A stretch of DNA of 64,000 nucleotides from Paulinella micropora (Eukaryota > Cercozoa > Imbricatea > Euglyphida > Paulinellidae), in NCBI GenBank assembly GCA_019918135.1, contig WBZZ01002926.1:108034-172033 (forward strand), written 5' to 3'. Below are positions 48,196 to 60,525 of this stretch, in pieces (within the stretch, counting starts at the first letter, position 1; the number at the start of each line of letters is the position of its first letter). The notes under the pieces are model-generated. The model was not told the DNA's origin. It ran no database searches and saw only the letters and a program-made list of their open reading frames with translations. The position numbers were made by a program, and so were the translations under genes.

Positions 48196-51100
48196 CAGGT
48201 GAGTAGGTGAGTAGGTGAGTAGGTGAGTAGGTGAGTAGGTGAGTAGGTGAGAGTAGGTGAGTAGGTGAGTAGGTGAGTAGGTGAGTAGGTGAGTAGGTGA
48301 GTAGGTGAGTAGGTGAGTAGGTGAGTAGGTGAGTAGGTGAGTAGGTGAGTAGGTGAGTAGGTGAGTAGGTGAGTAGGTGAGTAGGTGAGTAGGTGAGTAG
48401 GTGAGTAGTGGTGAGTAAGGGTGAGTAGGTGAGTAGGTGAGTAGGTGAGTAGGTGAGTAGGTGAGTAGGTGAGTAGGTGAGTAGGTGAGTAGGTGAGTAG
48501 GTGAGTAGGTGAGTAGGTGAGTAGGTGAGTAGGTGAGTAGGTGAGTAGGTGAGTAGGTGAGTAGGTGAGTAGGTGAGTAGGTGAGTAGGTGAGTAGGTGA
48601 GTAGGTGAGTAGGTGAGTAGGTGAGTAGGTGAGTAGGTGAGTAGGTGAGTAGGTGAGTAGGTGAGTAGGTGAGTAGGTGAGTAGGTGAGTAGGTGAGTAG
48701 GTGAGTAGGTGAGTAGGTGAGTAGGTGAGTAGGTGAGTAGGTGAGTAGTGAGTGGTGAGTAGGTGAGTAGGTGAGTAGGTGAGTAGGTGAGTAGGTGAGT
48801 AGGTGAGTAGGTGAGTAGGTGAGTAGGTGAGTAGGTGAGTAGGTGAGTAGGTGAGTAGGTGAGTAGGTGAGTAGGTGAGTAGGTGAGTAGGTGAGTAGGT
48901 GAGTAGGTGAGTAGGTGAGTAGGTGAGTAGGTGAGTAGGTGAGTAGGTGAGTAGGTGAGTAGGTGAGTAGGTGAGTAGGTGAGTAGGTGAGTAGGTGAGT
49001 AGGTGAGTAGGTGAGTAGGTGAGTAGGTGAGTAGGTGAGTAGGTGAGTAGGTGAGTAGGTGAGTAGGTGAGTAGTGAGTAGGTGAGTAGGTGAGTAGGTG
49101 AGTAGGTGAGTAGGTGAGTAGGTGAGTAGGTGAGTAGGTGAGTAGGTGAGTAGGTGAGTAGGTGAGTAGGTGAGTAGGTGAGTAGGTGAGTAGGTGAGTA
49201 GGTGAGTAGGTGAGTAGGTGAGTAGGTGAGTAGGTGAGTAGGTGAGTAGGTGAGTAGGTGAGTAGGTGAGTAGGTGAGTAGGTGAGTAGGTGAGTAGGTG
49301 AGTAGGTGAGTAGGTGAGTAGGTGAGTAGGTGAGTAGGTGAGTAGGTGAGTAGGTGAGTAGGTGAGTAGTGAGTAGGTGAGTAGGTGAGTAGGTGAGTAG
49401 GTGAGTAGGTGAGTAGGTGAGTAGGTGAGTAGGTGAGTAGGTGAGTAGGTGAGTAGGTGAGTAGGTGAGTAGGTGAGTAGGTGAGTAGGTGAGTAGGTGA
49501 GTAGGTGAGTAGGTGAGTAGGTGAGTAGGTGAGTAGGTGAGTAGGTGAGTAGGTGAGTAGGTGAGTAGGTGAGTAGGTGAGTAGGTGAGTAGGTGAGTAG
49601 GTGAGTAGGTGAGTAGGTGAGTAGGTGAGTAGGTGAGTAGGTGAGTAGGTGAGTAGGTGAGTAGGTGAGTAGGTGAGTAGGTGAGTAGGTGAGTAGGTGA
49701 GTAGGTGAGTAGGTGAGTAGGTGAGTAGGTGAGTAGGTGAGTAGGTGAGTAGGTGAGTAGGTGAGTAGGTGAGTAGGTGAGTAGGTGAGTAGGTGAGTAG
49801 GTGAGTAGGTGAGTAGGTGAGTAGGTGAGTAGGTGAGTAGGTGAGTAGGTGAGTAGGTGAGTAGGTGAGTAGGTGAGTAGGTGAGTAGGTGAGTAGGTGA
49901 GTAGGTGAGTAGGTGAGTAGGTGAGTAGGTGAGTAGGTGAGTAGGTGAGTAGGTGAGTAGGTGAGTAGGTGAGTAGGTGAGTAGGTGAGTAGGTGAGTAG
50001 GTGAGTAGGTGAGTAGGTGAGTAGGTGAGTAGGTGAGTAGGTGAGTAGGTGAGTAGGTGAGTAGGTGAGTAGGTGAGTAGGTGAGTAGGTGAGTAGGTGA
50101 GTAGGTGAGTAGGTGAGTAGGTGAGTAGGTGAGTAGGTGAGTAGGTGAGTAGGTGAGTAGGTGAGTAGGTGAGTAGGTGAGTAGGTGAGTAGGTGAGTAG
50201 GTGAGTAGGTGAGTAGGTGAGTAGGTGAGTAGGTGAGTAGGTGAGTAGGTGAGTAGGTGAGTAGGTGAGTAGGTGAGTAGGTGAGTAGGTGAGTAGGTGA
50301 GTAGGTGAGTAGGTGAGTAGGTGAGTAGGTGAGTAGGTGAGTAGGTGAGTAGGTGAGTAGGTGAGTAGGTGAGTAGGTGAGTAGGTGAGTAGGTGAGTAG
50401 GTGAGTAGGTGAGTAGGTGAGTAGGTGAGTAGGTGAGTAGGTGAGTAGGTGAGTAGGTGAGTAGGTGAGTAGGTGAGTAGGTGAGTAGGTGAGTAGGTGA
50501 GTAGGTGAGTAGGTGAGTAGGTGAGTAGGTGAGTAGGTGAGTAGGTGAGTAGGTGAGTAGGTGAGTAGGTGAGTAGGTGAGTAGGTGAGTAGGTGAGTAG
50601 GTGAGTAGGTGAGTAGGTGAGTAGGTGAGTAGGTGAGGTGATAGGTGAGTAGGTGAGTAGGTGAGTAGGTGTAGGTGAGTAGGTGAGTAGGTGAGTAGGT
50701 GAGTAGGTGAGTAGGTGAGTAGGTGAGTAGGTGAGTAGGTGAGTAGGTGAGTAGGTGAGTAGGTGAGTAGGTGAGTAGGTGAGTAGGTGAGTAGGTGAGT
50801 AGGTGAGTAGGTGAGTAGGTGAGTAGGTGAGTAGGTGAGTAGGTGAGTAGGTGAGTAGGTGAGTAGGTGAGTAGGTGAGTAGGTGAGTAGGTGAGTAGGT
50901 GAGTAGGTGAGTAGGTGAGTAGGTAGTAGGTGAGTAGGTGAGTAGGTGAGTAGGTGAGTAGGTGAGTAGGTGAGTAGGTGAGTAGGTGAGTAGGTGAGTA
51001 GGTGAGTAGGGAGTGGTGAGTAGGTGAGTAGGTGAGTAGGTGAGTAGGTGAGTAGGTGAGTAGGTGAGTAGGTGAGTAGGTGAGTAGGTGAGTAGGTGAG

Positions 51101-54100
51101 TAGGTGAGTAGGTGAGTAGGTGAGTAGGTGAGTAGGTGAGTAGGTGAGTAGGTGAGTAGGTGAGTAGGTGAGTAGGTGAGTAGGTGAGTAGGTGAGTAGG
51201 TGAGTAGGTGAGTAGGTGAGTAGGTGAGTAGGTGAGTAGGTGAGTAGGTGAGTAGGTGAGTAGGTGAGTAGGTGAGTAGGTGAGTAGGTGAGTAGGTGAG
51301 TAGGTGAGTAGGTGAGTAGGTGAGTAGGTGAGTAGGTGAGTAGGTGAGTAGGTGAGTAGGTGAGTAGGTGAGTAGGTGAGTAGGTGAGTAGGTGAGTAGG
51401 TGAGTAGGTGAGTAGGTGAGTAGGTGAGTAGGTGAGTAGGTAGTAGTGAGTAGGTGAGTAGGTGAGTAGGTGAGTAGGTGAGTAGGTGAGTAGGTGAGTA
51501 GGTGAGTAGGTGAGTAGGTGAGTAGGTGAGTAGGTGAGTAGGTGAGTAGGTGAGTAGGTGTAGGTGAGTAGTGTAGGTGAGTAGGTGAGTAGGTGAGTAG
51601 GTGAGTAGGTGAGTAGGTGAGTAGGTGAGTAGGTGAGTAGGTGAGTAGGTGAGTAGGTGAGTAGGTGAGTAGGTGAGTAGGTGAGTAGGTGAGTAGGTGA
51701 GTAGGTGAGTAGGTGAGTAGGTGAGTAGGTGAGTAGGTGAGTAGGTGAGTAGGTGAGTAGGTGAAGTAGGTGAGTAGGTGAGTAGGTGAGTAGGTGAGTA
51801 GGTGAGTAGGTGAGTAGGTGAGTAGGTGAGTAGGTGAGTAGGTGAGTAGGTGAGTAGGTGAGTAGGTGAGTAGGTGAGTAGGTGAGTAGGTGAGTAGGTG
51901 AGTAGGTGAGTAGGTGAGTAGGTGAGTAGGTGAGTAGGTGAGTAGGTGAGTAGGTGAGTAGGTGAGTAGGTGAGTAGGTGAGTAGGTGAGTAGGTGAGTA
52001 GGTGAGTAGGTGAGTAGGTGAGTAGGTGAGTAGGTGAGTAGGTGAGTAGGTGAGTAGGTGAGTAGGTGAGTAGGGAGTAGGTGAGTAGGTGAGTAGGTGA
52101 GTAGGTGAGTAGGTGAGTAGGTGAGTAGGTGAGTAGGTGAGTAGGTGAGTAGGTGAGTAGGTGAGTAGGTGAGTAGGTGAGTAGGTGAGTAGGTGAGTAG
52201 GTGAGTAGGTGAGTAGGTGAGTAGGTGAGTAGGTGAGTAGGTGAGTAGGTGAGTAGGTGAGTAGGTGAGTAGGTGAGTAGGTGAGTAGGTGAGTAGGTGA
52301 GTAGGTGAGTAGTGAGGGTGAGTAGGTGAGTAGGTGAGTAGGTGAGTAGGTGAGTAGGTGAGTAGGTGAGTAGTGAGTAGTAGGTGAGTAGGTGAGTAGG
52401 TGAGTAGGTGAGTAGGTGAGTAGGTGAGTAGGTGAGTAGGTGAGTAGGTGAGTAGGTGAGTAGGTGAGTAGGTGAGTAGGTGAGTAGGTGAGTAGGTGAG
52501 TAGGTGAGTAGGTGAGTAGGTGAGTAGGTGAGTAGGTGAGTAGGTGAGTAGGTGAGTAGGTGAGTAGGTGAGTAGGTGAGTAGGTGTGAGTAGTGAGTAG
52601 GTGAGTAGGTGAGTAGGTGAGTAGGTGAGTAGGTGAGTAGGTGAGTAGGTGAGTAGTGAGTGAGTAGGTGAGTAGGTGAGTAGGTGAGTAGGTGAGTAGG
52701 TGAGTAGGTGAGTAGGTGAGTAGGTGAGTAGGTGAGTAGGTAGTAGGTGAGTAGGTGAGTAGGTGAGTAGGTGAGTAGGTGAGTAGGTGAGTAGGTGAGT
52801 AGGTGAGTAGGTGAGTAGGTGAGTAGGTGAGTAGGTGAGTAGGTGAGTAGGTGAGTAGGTGAGTAGGTGAGTAGGTGAGTAGGTGAGTAGGTGAGTAGGT
52901 GAGTAGGTGAGTAGGTGAGTAGGTGAGTAGGTGAGTAGGTGAGTAGGTGAGTAGGTGAGTAGGTGAGTAGGTGAGTAGGTGAGTAGGTGAGTAGGTGAGT
53001 AGGTGAGTAGGTGAGTAGGTGAGTAGGTGAGTAGGTGAGTAGGTGAGTAGGTGAGTAGGTGAGTAGGTGAGTAGGTGAGTAGGTGAGTAGGTGAGTAGGT
53101 GAGTAGGTGAGTAGGTGAGTAGGTGAGTAGGTGAGTAGGTGAGTAGGTGAGTAGGTGAGTAGGTGAGTAGGTGAGTAGGTGAGTAGGTGAGTAGGTGAGT
53201 AGGTGAGTAGGTGAGTAGGTGAGTAGGTGAGTAGGTGAGTAGGTGAGTAGGTGAGTAGGTGAGTAGGTGAGTAGGTGAGTAGGTGAGTAGGTGAGTAGGT
53301 GAGTAGGTGAGTAGGTGAGTAGGTGAGTAGGTGAGTAGGTGAGTAGGTGAGTAGGTGAGTAGGTGAGTAGGTGAGTAGGTGAGTAGGTGAGTAGGTGAGT
53401 AGGTGAGTAGGTGAGTAGGTGAGTAGGTGAGTAGGTGAGTAGGTGAGTAGGTGAGTAGGTGAGTAGGTGAGTAGGTGAGTAGGTGAGTAGGTGAGTAGGT
53501 GAGTAGGTGAGTAGGTGAGTAGGTGAGTAGGTGAGTAGGTGAGTAGGTGAGTAGGTGAGTAGGTGAGTAGGTGAGTAGGTGAGTAGGTGAGTAGGTGAGT
53601 AGGTGAGTAGGTGAGTAGGTGAGTAGGTGAGTAGGTGAGTAGGTGAGTAGGTGAGTAGGTGAGTAGGTGAGTAGGTGAGTAGGTGAGTAGGTGAGTAGGT
53701 GAGTAGGTGAGTAGGTGAGTAGGTGAGTAGGTGAGTAGGTGAGTAGGTGAGTAGGTGAGTAGGTGAGTAGGTGAGTAGGTGAGTAGGTGAGTAGGTGAGT
53801 AGGTGAGTAGGTGAGTAGGTGAGTAGGTGAGTAGGTGAGTAGGTGAGTAGGTGAGTAGGTGAGTAGGTGAGTAGGTGAGTAGGTGAGTAGGTGAGTAGGT
53901 GAGTAGGTGAGTAGGTGAGTAGGTGAGTAGGTGAGTAGGTGAGTAGGTGAGTAGGTGAGTAGGTGAGTAGGTGAGTAGGTGAGTAGGTGAGTAGGTGAGT
54001 AGGTGAGTAGGTGAGTAGGTGAGTAGGTGAGTAGGTGAGTAGGTGAGTAGGTGAGTAGGTGAGTAGGTGAGTAGGTGAGTAGGTGAGTAGGTGAGTAGGT

Positions 54101-57100
54101 GAGTAGGTGAGTAGGTGAGTAGGTGAGTAGGTGAGTAGGTGAGTAGGTGAGTAGGTGAGTAGGTGAGTAGGTGAGTAGGTGAGTAGGTGAGTAGGTGAGT
54201 AGGTGAGTAGGTGAGTAGGTGAGTAGGTGAGTAGGTGAGTAGGTGAGTAGGTGAGTAGGTGAGTAGGTGAGTAGGTGAGTAGGTGAGTAGGTGAGTAGGT
54301 GAGTAGGTGAGTAGGTGAGTAGGTGAGTAGGTGAGTAGGTGAGTAGGTGAGTAGGTGAGTAGGTGAGTAGGTGAGTAGGTGAGTAGGTGAGTAGGTGAGT
54401 AGGTGAGTAGGTGAGTAGGTGAGTAGGTGAGTAGGTGAGTAGGTGAGTAGGTGAGTAGGTGAGTAGGTGAGTAGGTGAGTAGGTGAGTAGGTGAGTAGGT
54501 GAGTAGGTGAGTAGGTGAGTAGGTGAGTAGGTGAGTAGGTGAGTAGGTGAGTAGGTGAGTAGGTGAGTAGGTGAGTAGGTGAGTAGGTGAGTAGGTGAGT
54601 AGGTGAGTAGGTGAGTAGGTGAGTAGGTGAGTAGGTGAGTAGGTGAGTAGGTGAGTAGGTGAGTAGGTGAGTAGGTGAGTAGGTGAGTAGGTGAGTAGGT
54701 GAGTAGGTGAGTAGGTGAGTAGGTGAGTAGGTGAGTAGGTGAGTAGGTGAGTAGGTGAGTAGGTGAGTAGGTGAGTAGGTGAGTAGGTGAGTAGGTGAGT
54801 AGGTGAGTAGGTGAGTAGGTGAGTAGGTGAGTAGGTGAGTAGGTGAGTAGGTGAGTAGGTGAGTAGGTGAGTAGGTGAGTAGGTGAGTAGGTGAGTAGGT
54901 GAGTAGGTGAGTAGGTGAGTAGGTGAGTAGGTGAGTAGGTGAGTAGGTGAGTAGGTGAGTAGGTGAGTAGGTGAGTAGGTGAGTAGGTGAGTAGGTGAGT
55001 AGGTGAGTAGGTGAGTAGGTGAGTAGGTGAGTAGGTGAGTAGGTGAGTAGGTGAGTAGGTGAGTAGGTGAGTAGGTGAGTAGGTGAGTAGGTGAGTAGGT
55101 GAGTAGGTGAGTAGGTGAGTAGGTGAGTAGGTGAGTAGGTGAGTAGGTGAGTAGGTGAGTAGGTGAGTAGGTGAGTAGGTGAGTAGGTGAGTAGGTGAGT
55201 AGGTGAGTAGGTGAGTAGGTGAGTAGGTGAGTAGGTGAGTAGGTGAGTAGGTGAGTAGGTGAGTAGGTGAGTAGGTGAGTAGGTGAGTAGGTGAGTAGGT
55301 GAGTAGGTGAGTAGGTGAGTAGGTGAGTAGGTGAGTAGGTGAGTAGGTGAGTAGGTGAGTAGGTGAGTAGGTGAGTAGGTGAGTAGGTGAGTAGGTGAGT
55401 AGGTGAGTAGGTGAGTAGGTGAGTAGGTGAGTAGGTGAGTAGGTGAGTAGGTGAGTAGGTGAGTAGGTGAGTAGGTGAGTAGGTGAGTAGGTGAGTAGGT
55501 GAGTAGGTGAGTAGGTGAGTAGGTGAGTAGGTGAGTAGGTGAGTAGGTGAGTAGGTGAGTAGGTGAGTAGGTGAGTAGGTGAGTAGGTGAGTAGGTGAGT
55601 AGGTGAGTAGGTGAGTAGGTGAGTAGGTGAGTAGGTGAGTAGGTGAGTAGGTGAGTAGGTGAGTAGGTGAGTAGGTGAGTAGGTGAGTAGGTGAGTAGGT
55701 GAGTAGGTGAGTAGGTGAGTAGGTGAGTAGGTGAGTAGGTGAGTAGGTGAGTAGGTGAGTAGGTGAGTAGGTGAGTAGGTGAGTAGGTGAGTAGGTGAGT
55801 AGGTGAGTAGGTGAGTAGGTGAGTAGGTGAGTAGGTGAGTAGGTGAGTAGGTGAGTAGGTGAGTAGGTGAGTAGGTGAGTAGGTGAGTAGGTGAGTAGGT
55901 GAGTAGGTGAGTAGGTGAGTAGGTGAGTAGGTGAGTAGGTGAGTAGGTGAGTAGGTGAGTAGGTGAGTAGGTGAGTAGGTGAGTAGGTGAGTAGGTGAGT
56001 AGGTGAGTAGGTGAGTAGGTGAGTAGGTGAGTAGGTGAGTAGGTGAGTAGGTGAGTAGGTGAGTAGGTGAGTAGGTGAGTAGGTGAGTAGGTGAGTAGGT
56101 GAGTAGGTGAGTAGGTGAGTAGGTGAGTAGGTGAGTAGGTGAGTAGGTGAGTAGGTGAGTAGGTGAGTAGGTGAGTAGGTGAGTAGGTGAGTAGGTGAGT
56201 AGGTGAGTAGGTGAGTAGGTGAGTAGGTGAGTAGGTGAGTAGGTGAGTAGGTGAGTAGGTGAGTAGGTGAGTAGGTGAGTAGGTGAGTAGGTGAGTAGGT
56301 GAGTAGGTGAGTAGGTGAGTAGGTGAGTAGGTGAGTAGGTGAGTAGGTGAGTAGGTGAGTAGGTGAGTAGGTGAGTAGGTGAGTAGGTGAGTAGGTGAGT
56401 AGGTGAGTAGGTGAGTAGGTGAGTAGGTGAGTAGGTGAGTAGGTGAGTAGGTGAGTAGGTGAGTAGGTGAGTAGGTGAGTAGGTGAGTAGGTGAGTAGGT
56501 GAGTAGGTGAGTAGGTGAGTAGGTGAGTAGGTGAGTAGGTGAGTAGGTGAGTAGGTGAGTAGGTGAGTAGGTGAGTAGGTGAGTAGGTGAGTAGGTGAGT
56601 AGGTGAGTAGGTGAGTAGGTGAGTAGGTGAGTAGGTGAGTAGGTGAGTAGGTGAGTAGGTGAGTAGGTGAGTAGGTGAGTAGGTGAGTAGGTGAGTAGGT
56701 GAGTAGGTGAGTAGGTGAGTAGGTGAGTAGGTGAGTAGGTGAGTAGGTGAGTAGGTGAGTAGGTGAGTAGGTGAGTAGGTGAGTAGGTGAGTAGGTGAGT
56801 AGGTGAGTAGGTGAGTAGGTGAGTAGGTGAGTAGGTGAGTAGGTGAGTAGGTGAGTAGGTGAGTAGGTGAGTAGGTGAGTAGGTGAGTAGGTGAGTAGGT
56901 GAGTAGGTGAGTAGGTGAGTAGGTGAGTAGGTGAGTAGGTGAGTAGGTGAGTAGGTGAGTAGGTGAGTAGGTGAGTAGGTGAGTAGGTGAGTAGGTGAGT
57001 AGGTGAGTAGGTGAGTAGGTGAGTAGGTGAGTAGGTGAGTAGGTGAGTAGGTGAGTAGGTGAGTAGGTGAGTAGGTGAGTAGGTGAGTAGGTGAGTAGGT

Positions 57101-60100
57101 GAGTAGGTGAGTAGGTGAGTAGGTGAGTAGGTGAGTAGGTGAGTAGGTGAGTAGGTGAGTAGGTGAGTAGGTGAGTAGGTGAGTAGGTGAGTAGGTGAGT
57201 AGGTGAGTAGGTGAGTAGGTGAGTAGGTGAGTAGGTGAGTAGGTGAGTAGGTGAGTAGGTGAGTAGGTGAGTAGGTGAGTAGGTGAGTAGGTGAGTAGGT
57301 GAGTAGGTGAGTAGGTGAGTAGGTGAGTAGGTGAGTAGGTGAGTAGGTGAGTAGGTGAGTAGGTGAGTAGGTGAGTAGGTGAGGTGAGTAGGTGAGTAGG
57401 TGAGTAGGTGAGTAGGTGAGTAGGTGAGTAGGTGAGTAGGTGAGTAGGTGAGTAGGTGAGTAGGTGAGTAGGTGAGTAGGTGAGTAGGTGAGTAGGTGAG
57501 TAGGTGAGTAGGTGAGTAGGTGAGTAGGTGAGTAGGTGAGTAGGTGAGTAGGTGAGTAGGTGAGTAGGTGAGTAGGTGAGTAGGTGAGTAGGTGAGTAGG
57601 TGAGTAGGTGAGTAGGTGAGTAGGTGAGTAGGTGAGTAGGTGAGTAGGTGAGTAGGTGAGTAGGTGAGTAGGTGAGTAGGTGAGTAGGTGAGTAGGTGAG
57701 TAGTGAGTAGGTGAGTAGGTGAGTAGGTGAGTAGGTGAGTAGGTGAGTAGGTGAGTAGGTGAGTAGGTGAGTAGGTGAGTAGGTGAGTAGGTGAGTAGGT
57801 GAGTAGGTGAGTAGGTGAGTAGGTGAGTAGGTGAGTAGTGAGTAGGTGAGTAGGTGAGTAGGTGAGTAGGTGAGTAGGTGAGTAGGTGAGTAGGTGAGTA
57901 GGTGAGTAGGTGAGTAGGTGAGTAGGTGAGTAGGTGAGTAGGTGAGTAGGTGAGTAGGTGAGTAGGTGAGTAGGTGAGTAGGTGAGTAGGTGAGTAGGTG
58001 AGTAGGTGAGTAGGTGAGTAGGTGAGTAGGTGAGTAGGTGAGTAGGTGAGTAGGTGAGTAGGTGAGTAGGTGAGTAGGTGAGTAGGTGAGTAGGTGAGTA
58101 GGTGAGTAGGTGAGTAGGTGAGTAGGTGAGTAGGTGAGTAGGTGAGTAGGTGAGTAGGTGAGTAGGTGAGTAGGTGAGTAGGTGAGTAGGTGAGTAGGTG
58201 AGTAGGTGAGTAGGTGAGTAGGTGAGTAGGTGAGTAGGTGAGTAGGTGAGTAGGTGAGTAGGTGAGTAGTGAGTAGGTGAGTAGGTGAGTAGGTGAGTAG
58301 GTGAGTAGGTGAGTAGGTGAGTAGGTGAGTAGGTGAGTAGGTGAGTAGGTGAGTAGGTGAGTAGGTGAGTAGGTGAGTAGGTGAGTAGGTGAGTAGGTGA
58401 GTAGGTGAGTAGGTGAGTAGGTGAGTAGGTGAGTAGGTGAGTAGGTGAGTAGGTGAGTAGGTGAGTAGGTGAGTAGGTGAGTAGGTGAGTAGGTGAGTAG
58501 GTGAGTAGGTGAGTAGGTGAGTAGGTGAGTAGGTGAGTAGGTGAGTAGGTGAGTAGGTGAGTAGGTGAGTAGGTGAGTAGGTGAGTAGGTGAGTAGGTGA
58601 GTAGGTGAGTAGGTGAGTAGGTGAGTAGGTGAGTAGGTGAGTAGGTGAGTAGGTGAGTAGGTGAGTAGGTGAGTAGGTGAGTAGGTGAGTAGGTGAGTAG
58701 GTGAGTAGGTGAGTAGGTGAGTAGGTGAGTAGGTGAGTAGGTGAGTAGGTGAGTAGGTGAGTAGGTGAGTAGGTGAGTAGGTGAGTAGGTGAGTAGGTGA
58801 GTAGGTGAGTAGGTGAGTAGGTGAGTAGGTGAGTAGGTGAGTAGGTGAGTAGGTGAGTAGGTGAGTAGGTGAGTAGGTGAGTAGGTGAGTAGGTGAGTAG
58901 GTGAGTAGGTGAGTAGGTGAGTAGGTGAGTAGGTGAGTAGGTGAGTAGGTGAGTAGGTGAGTAGGTGAGTAGGTGAGTAGGTGAGTAGGTGAGTAGGTGA
59001 GTAGGTGAGTAGGTGAGTAGGTGAGTAGGTGAGTAGGTGAGTAGGTGAGTAGGTGAGTAGGTGGTAGGTGAGTAGGTGAGTAGGTGAGTAGGTGAGTAGG
59101 TGAGTAGGTGAGTAGGTGAGTAGGTGAGTAGGTGAGTAGGTGAGTAGGTGAGTAGGTGAGTAGGTGAGTAGGTGAGTAGGTGAGTAGGTGAGTAGGTGAG
59201 TAGGTGAGTAGGTGAGTAGGTGAGTAGGTGAGTAGGTGAGTAGGTGAGTAGGTGAGTAGGTGAGTAGGTGAGTAGGTGAGTAGGTGAGTAGGTGAGTAGG
59301 TGAGTAGGTGAGTAGGTGAGTAGGTGAGTAGGTGAGTAGGTGAGTAGGTGAGTAGGTGAGTAGGTGAGTAGGTGAGTAGGTGAGTAGGTGAGTAGGTGAG
59401 TAGGTGAGTAGGTGAGTAGGTGAGTAGGTGAGTAGGTGAGTAGGTGAGTAGGTGAGTAGGTGAGTAGGTGAGTAGGTGAGTAGGTGAGTAGGTGAGTAGG
59501 TGAGTAGGTGAGTAGGTGAGTAGGTGAGTAGGTGAGTAGGTGAGTAGGTGAGTAGGTGAGTAGGTGAGTAGTGAGTAGGTGAGTAGGTGAGTAGGTGAGT
59601 AGGTGAGTAGGTGAGTAGGTGAGTAGGTGAGTAGGTGAGTAGGTGAGTAGGTGAGTAGGTGAGTAGGTGAGTAGGTGAGTAGGTGAGTAGGTGAGTAGGT
59701 GAGTAGGTGAGTAGGTGAGTAGGTGAGTAGGTGAGTAGGTGAGTAGGTGAGTAGGTGAGTAGGTGAGTAGGTGAGTAGGTGAGTAGGTGAGTAGGTGAGT
59801 AGGTGAGTAGGTGAGTAGGTGAGTAGGTGAGTAGGTGAGTAGGTAGGTGAGTAGGTGAGTAGGTGAGTAGGTGAGTAGGTGAGTAGGTGAGTAGGTGAGT
59901 AGGTGAGTAGGTGAGTAGGTGAGTAGGTGAGTAGGTGAGTAGGTGAGTAGGTGAGTAGGTGAGTAGGTGAGTAGGTGAGTAGGTGAGTAGGTGAGTAGGT
60001 GAGTAGGTGAGTAGGTGAGTAGGTGAGTAGGTGAGTAGGTGAGTAGGTGAGTAGGTGAGTAGGTGAGTAGGTGAGTAGGTGAGTAGGTGAGTAGTGAGTA

Positions 60101-60525
60101 GGTGAGTAGGTGAGTAGGTGAGTAGGTGAGTAGGTGAGTAGGTGAGTAGGTGAGTAGGTGAGTAGGTGAGTAGGTGAGTAGGTGAGTAGGTGAGTAGGTG
60201 AGTAGGTGAGTAGGTGAGTAGGTGAGTAGGTGAGTAGGTGAGTAGGTGAGTAGGTGAGTAGGTGAGTAGGTGAGTAGGTGAGTAGGTGAGTAGGTGAGTA
60301 GGTGAGTAGGTGAGTAGTGAGTAGGTGAGTAGGTGAGTAGGTGAGTAGGTGAGTAGGTGAGTAGGTGAGTAGGTGAGTAGGTGAGTAGGTGAGTAGGTGA
60401 GTAGGTGAGTAGGTGAGTAGGTGAGTAGGTGAGTAGGTGAGTAGGTGAGTAGGTGAGTAGGTGAGTAGGTGAGTAGGTGAGTAGGTGAGTAGGTGAGTAG
60501 GTGAGTAGGTGAGTAGGTGAGGCAG
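48196..60525. repeat. Satellite block 4, unit GAGTAGGT
   Basis: About 12.3 kb, roughly 1,540 units. It differs from block 3 by one C-to-T transition. From about 52,745 to 57,380 no variant unit is visible at all, while 50.6-52.7 kb contains a cluster of damaged units. Confidence 0.95.
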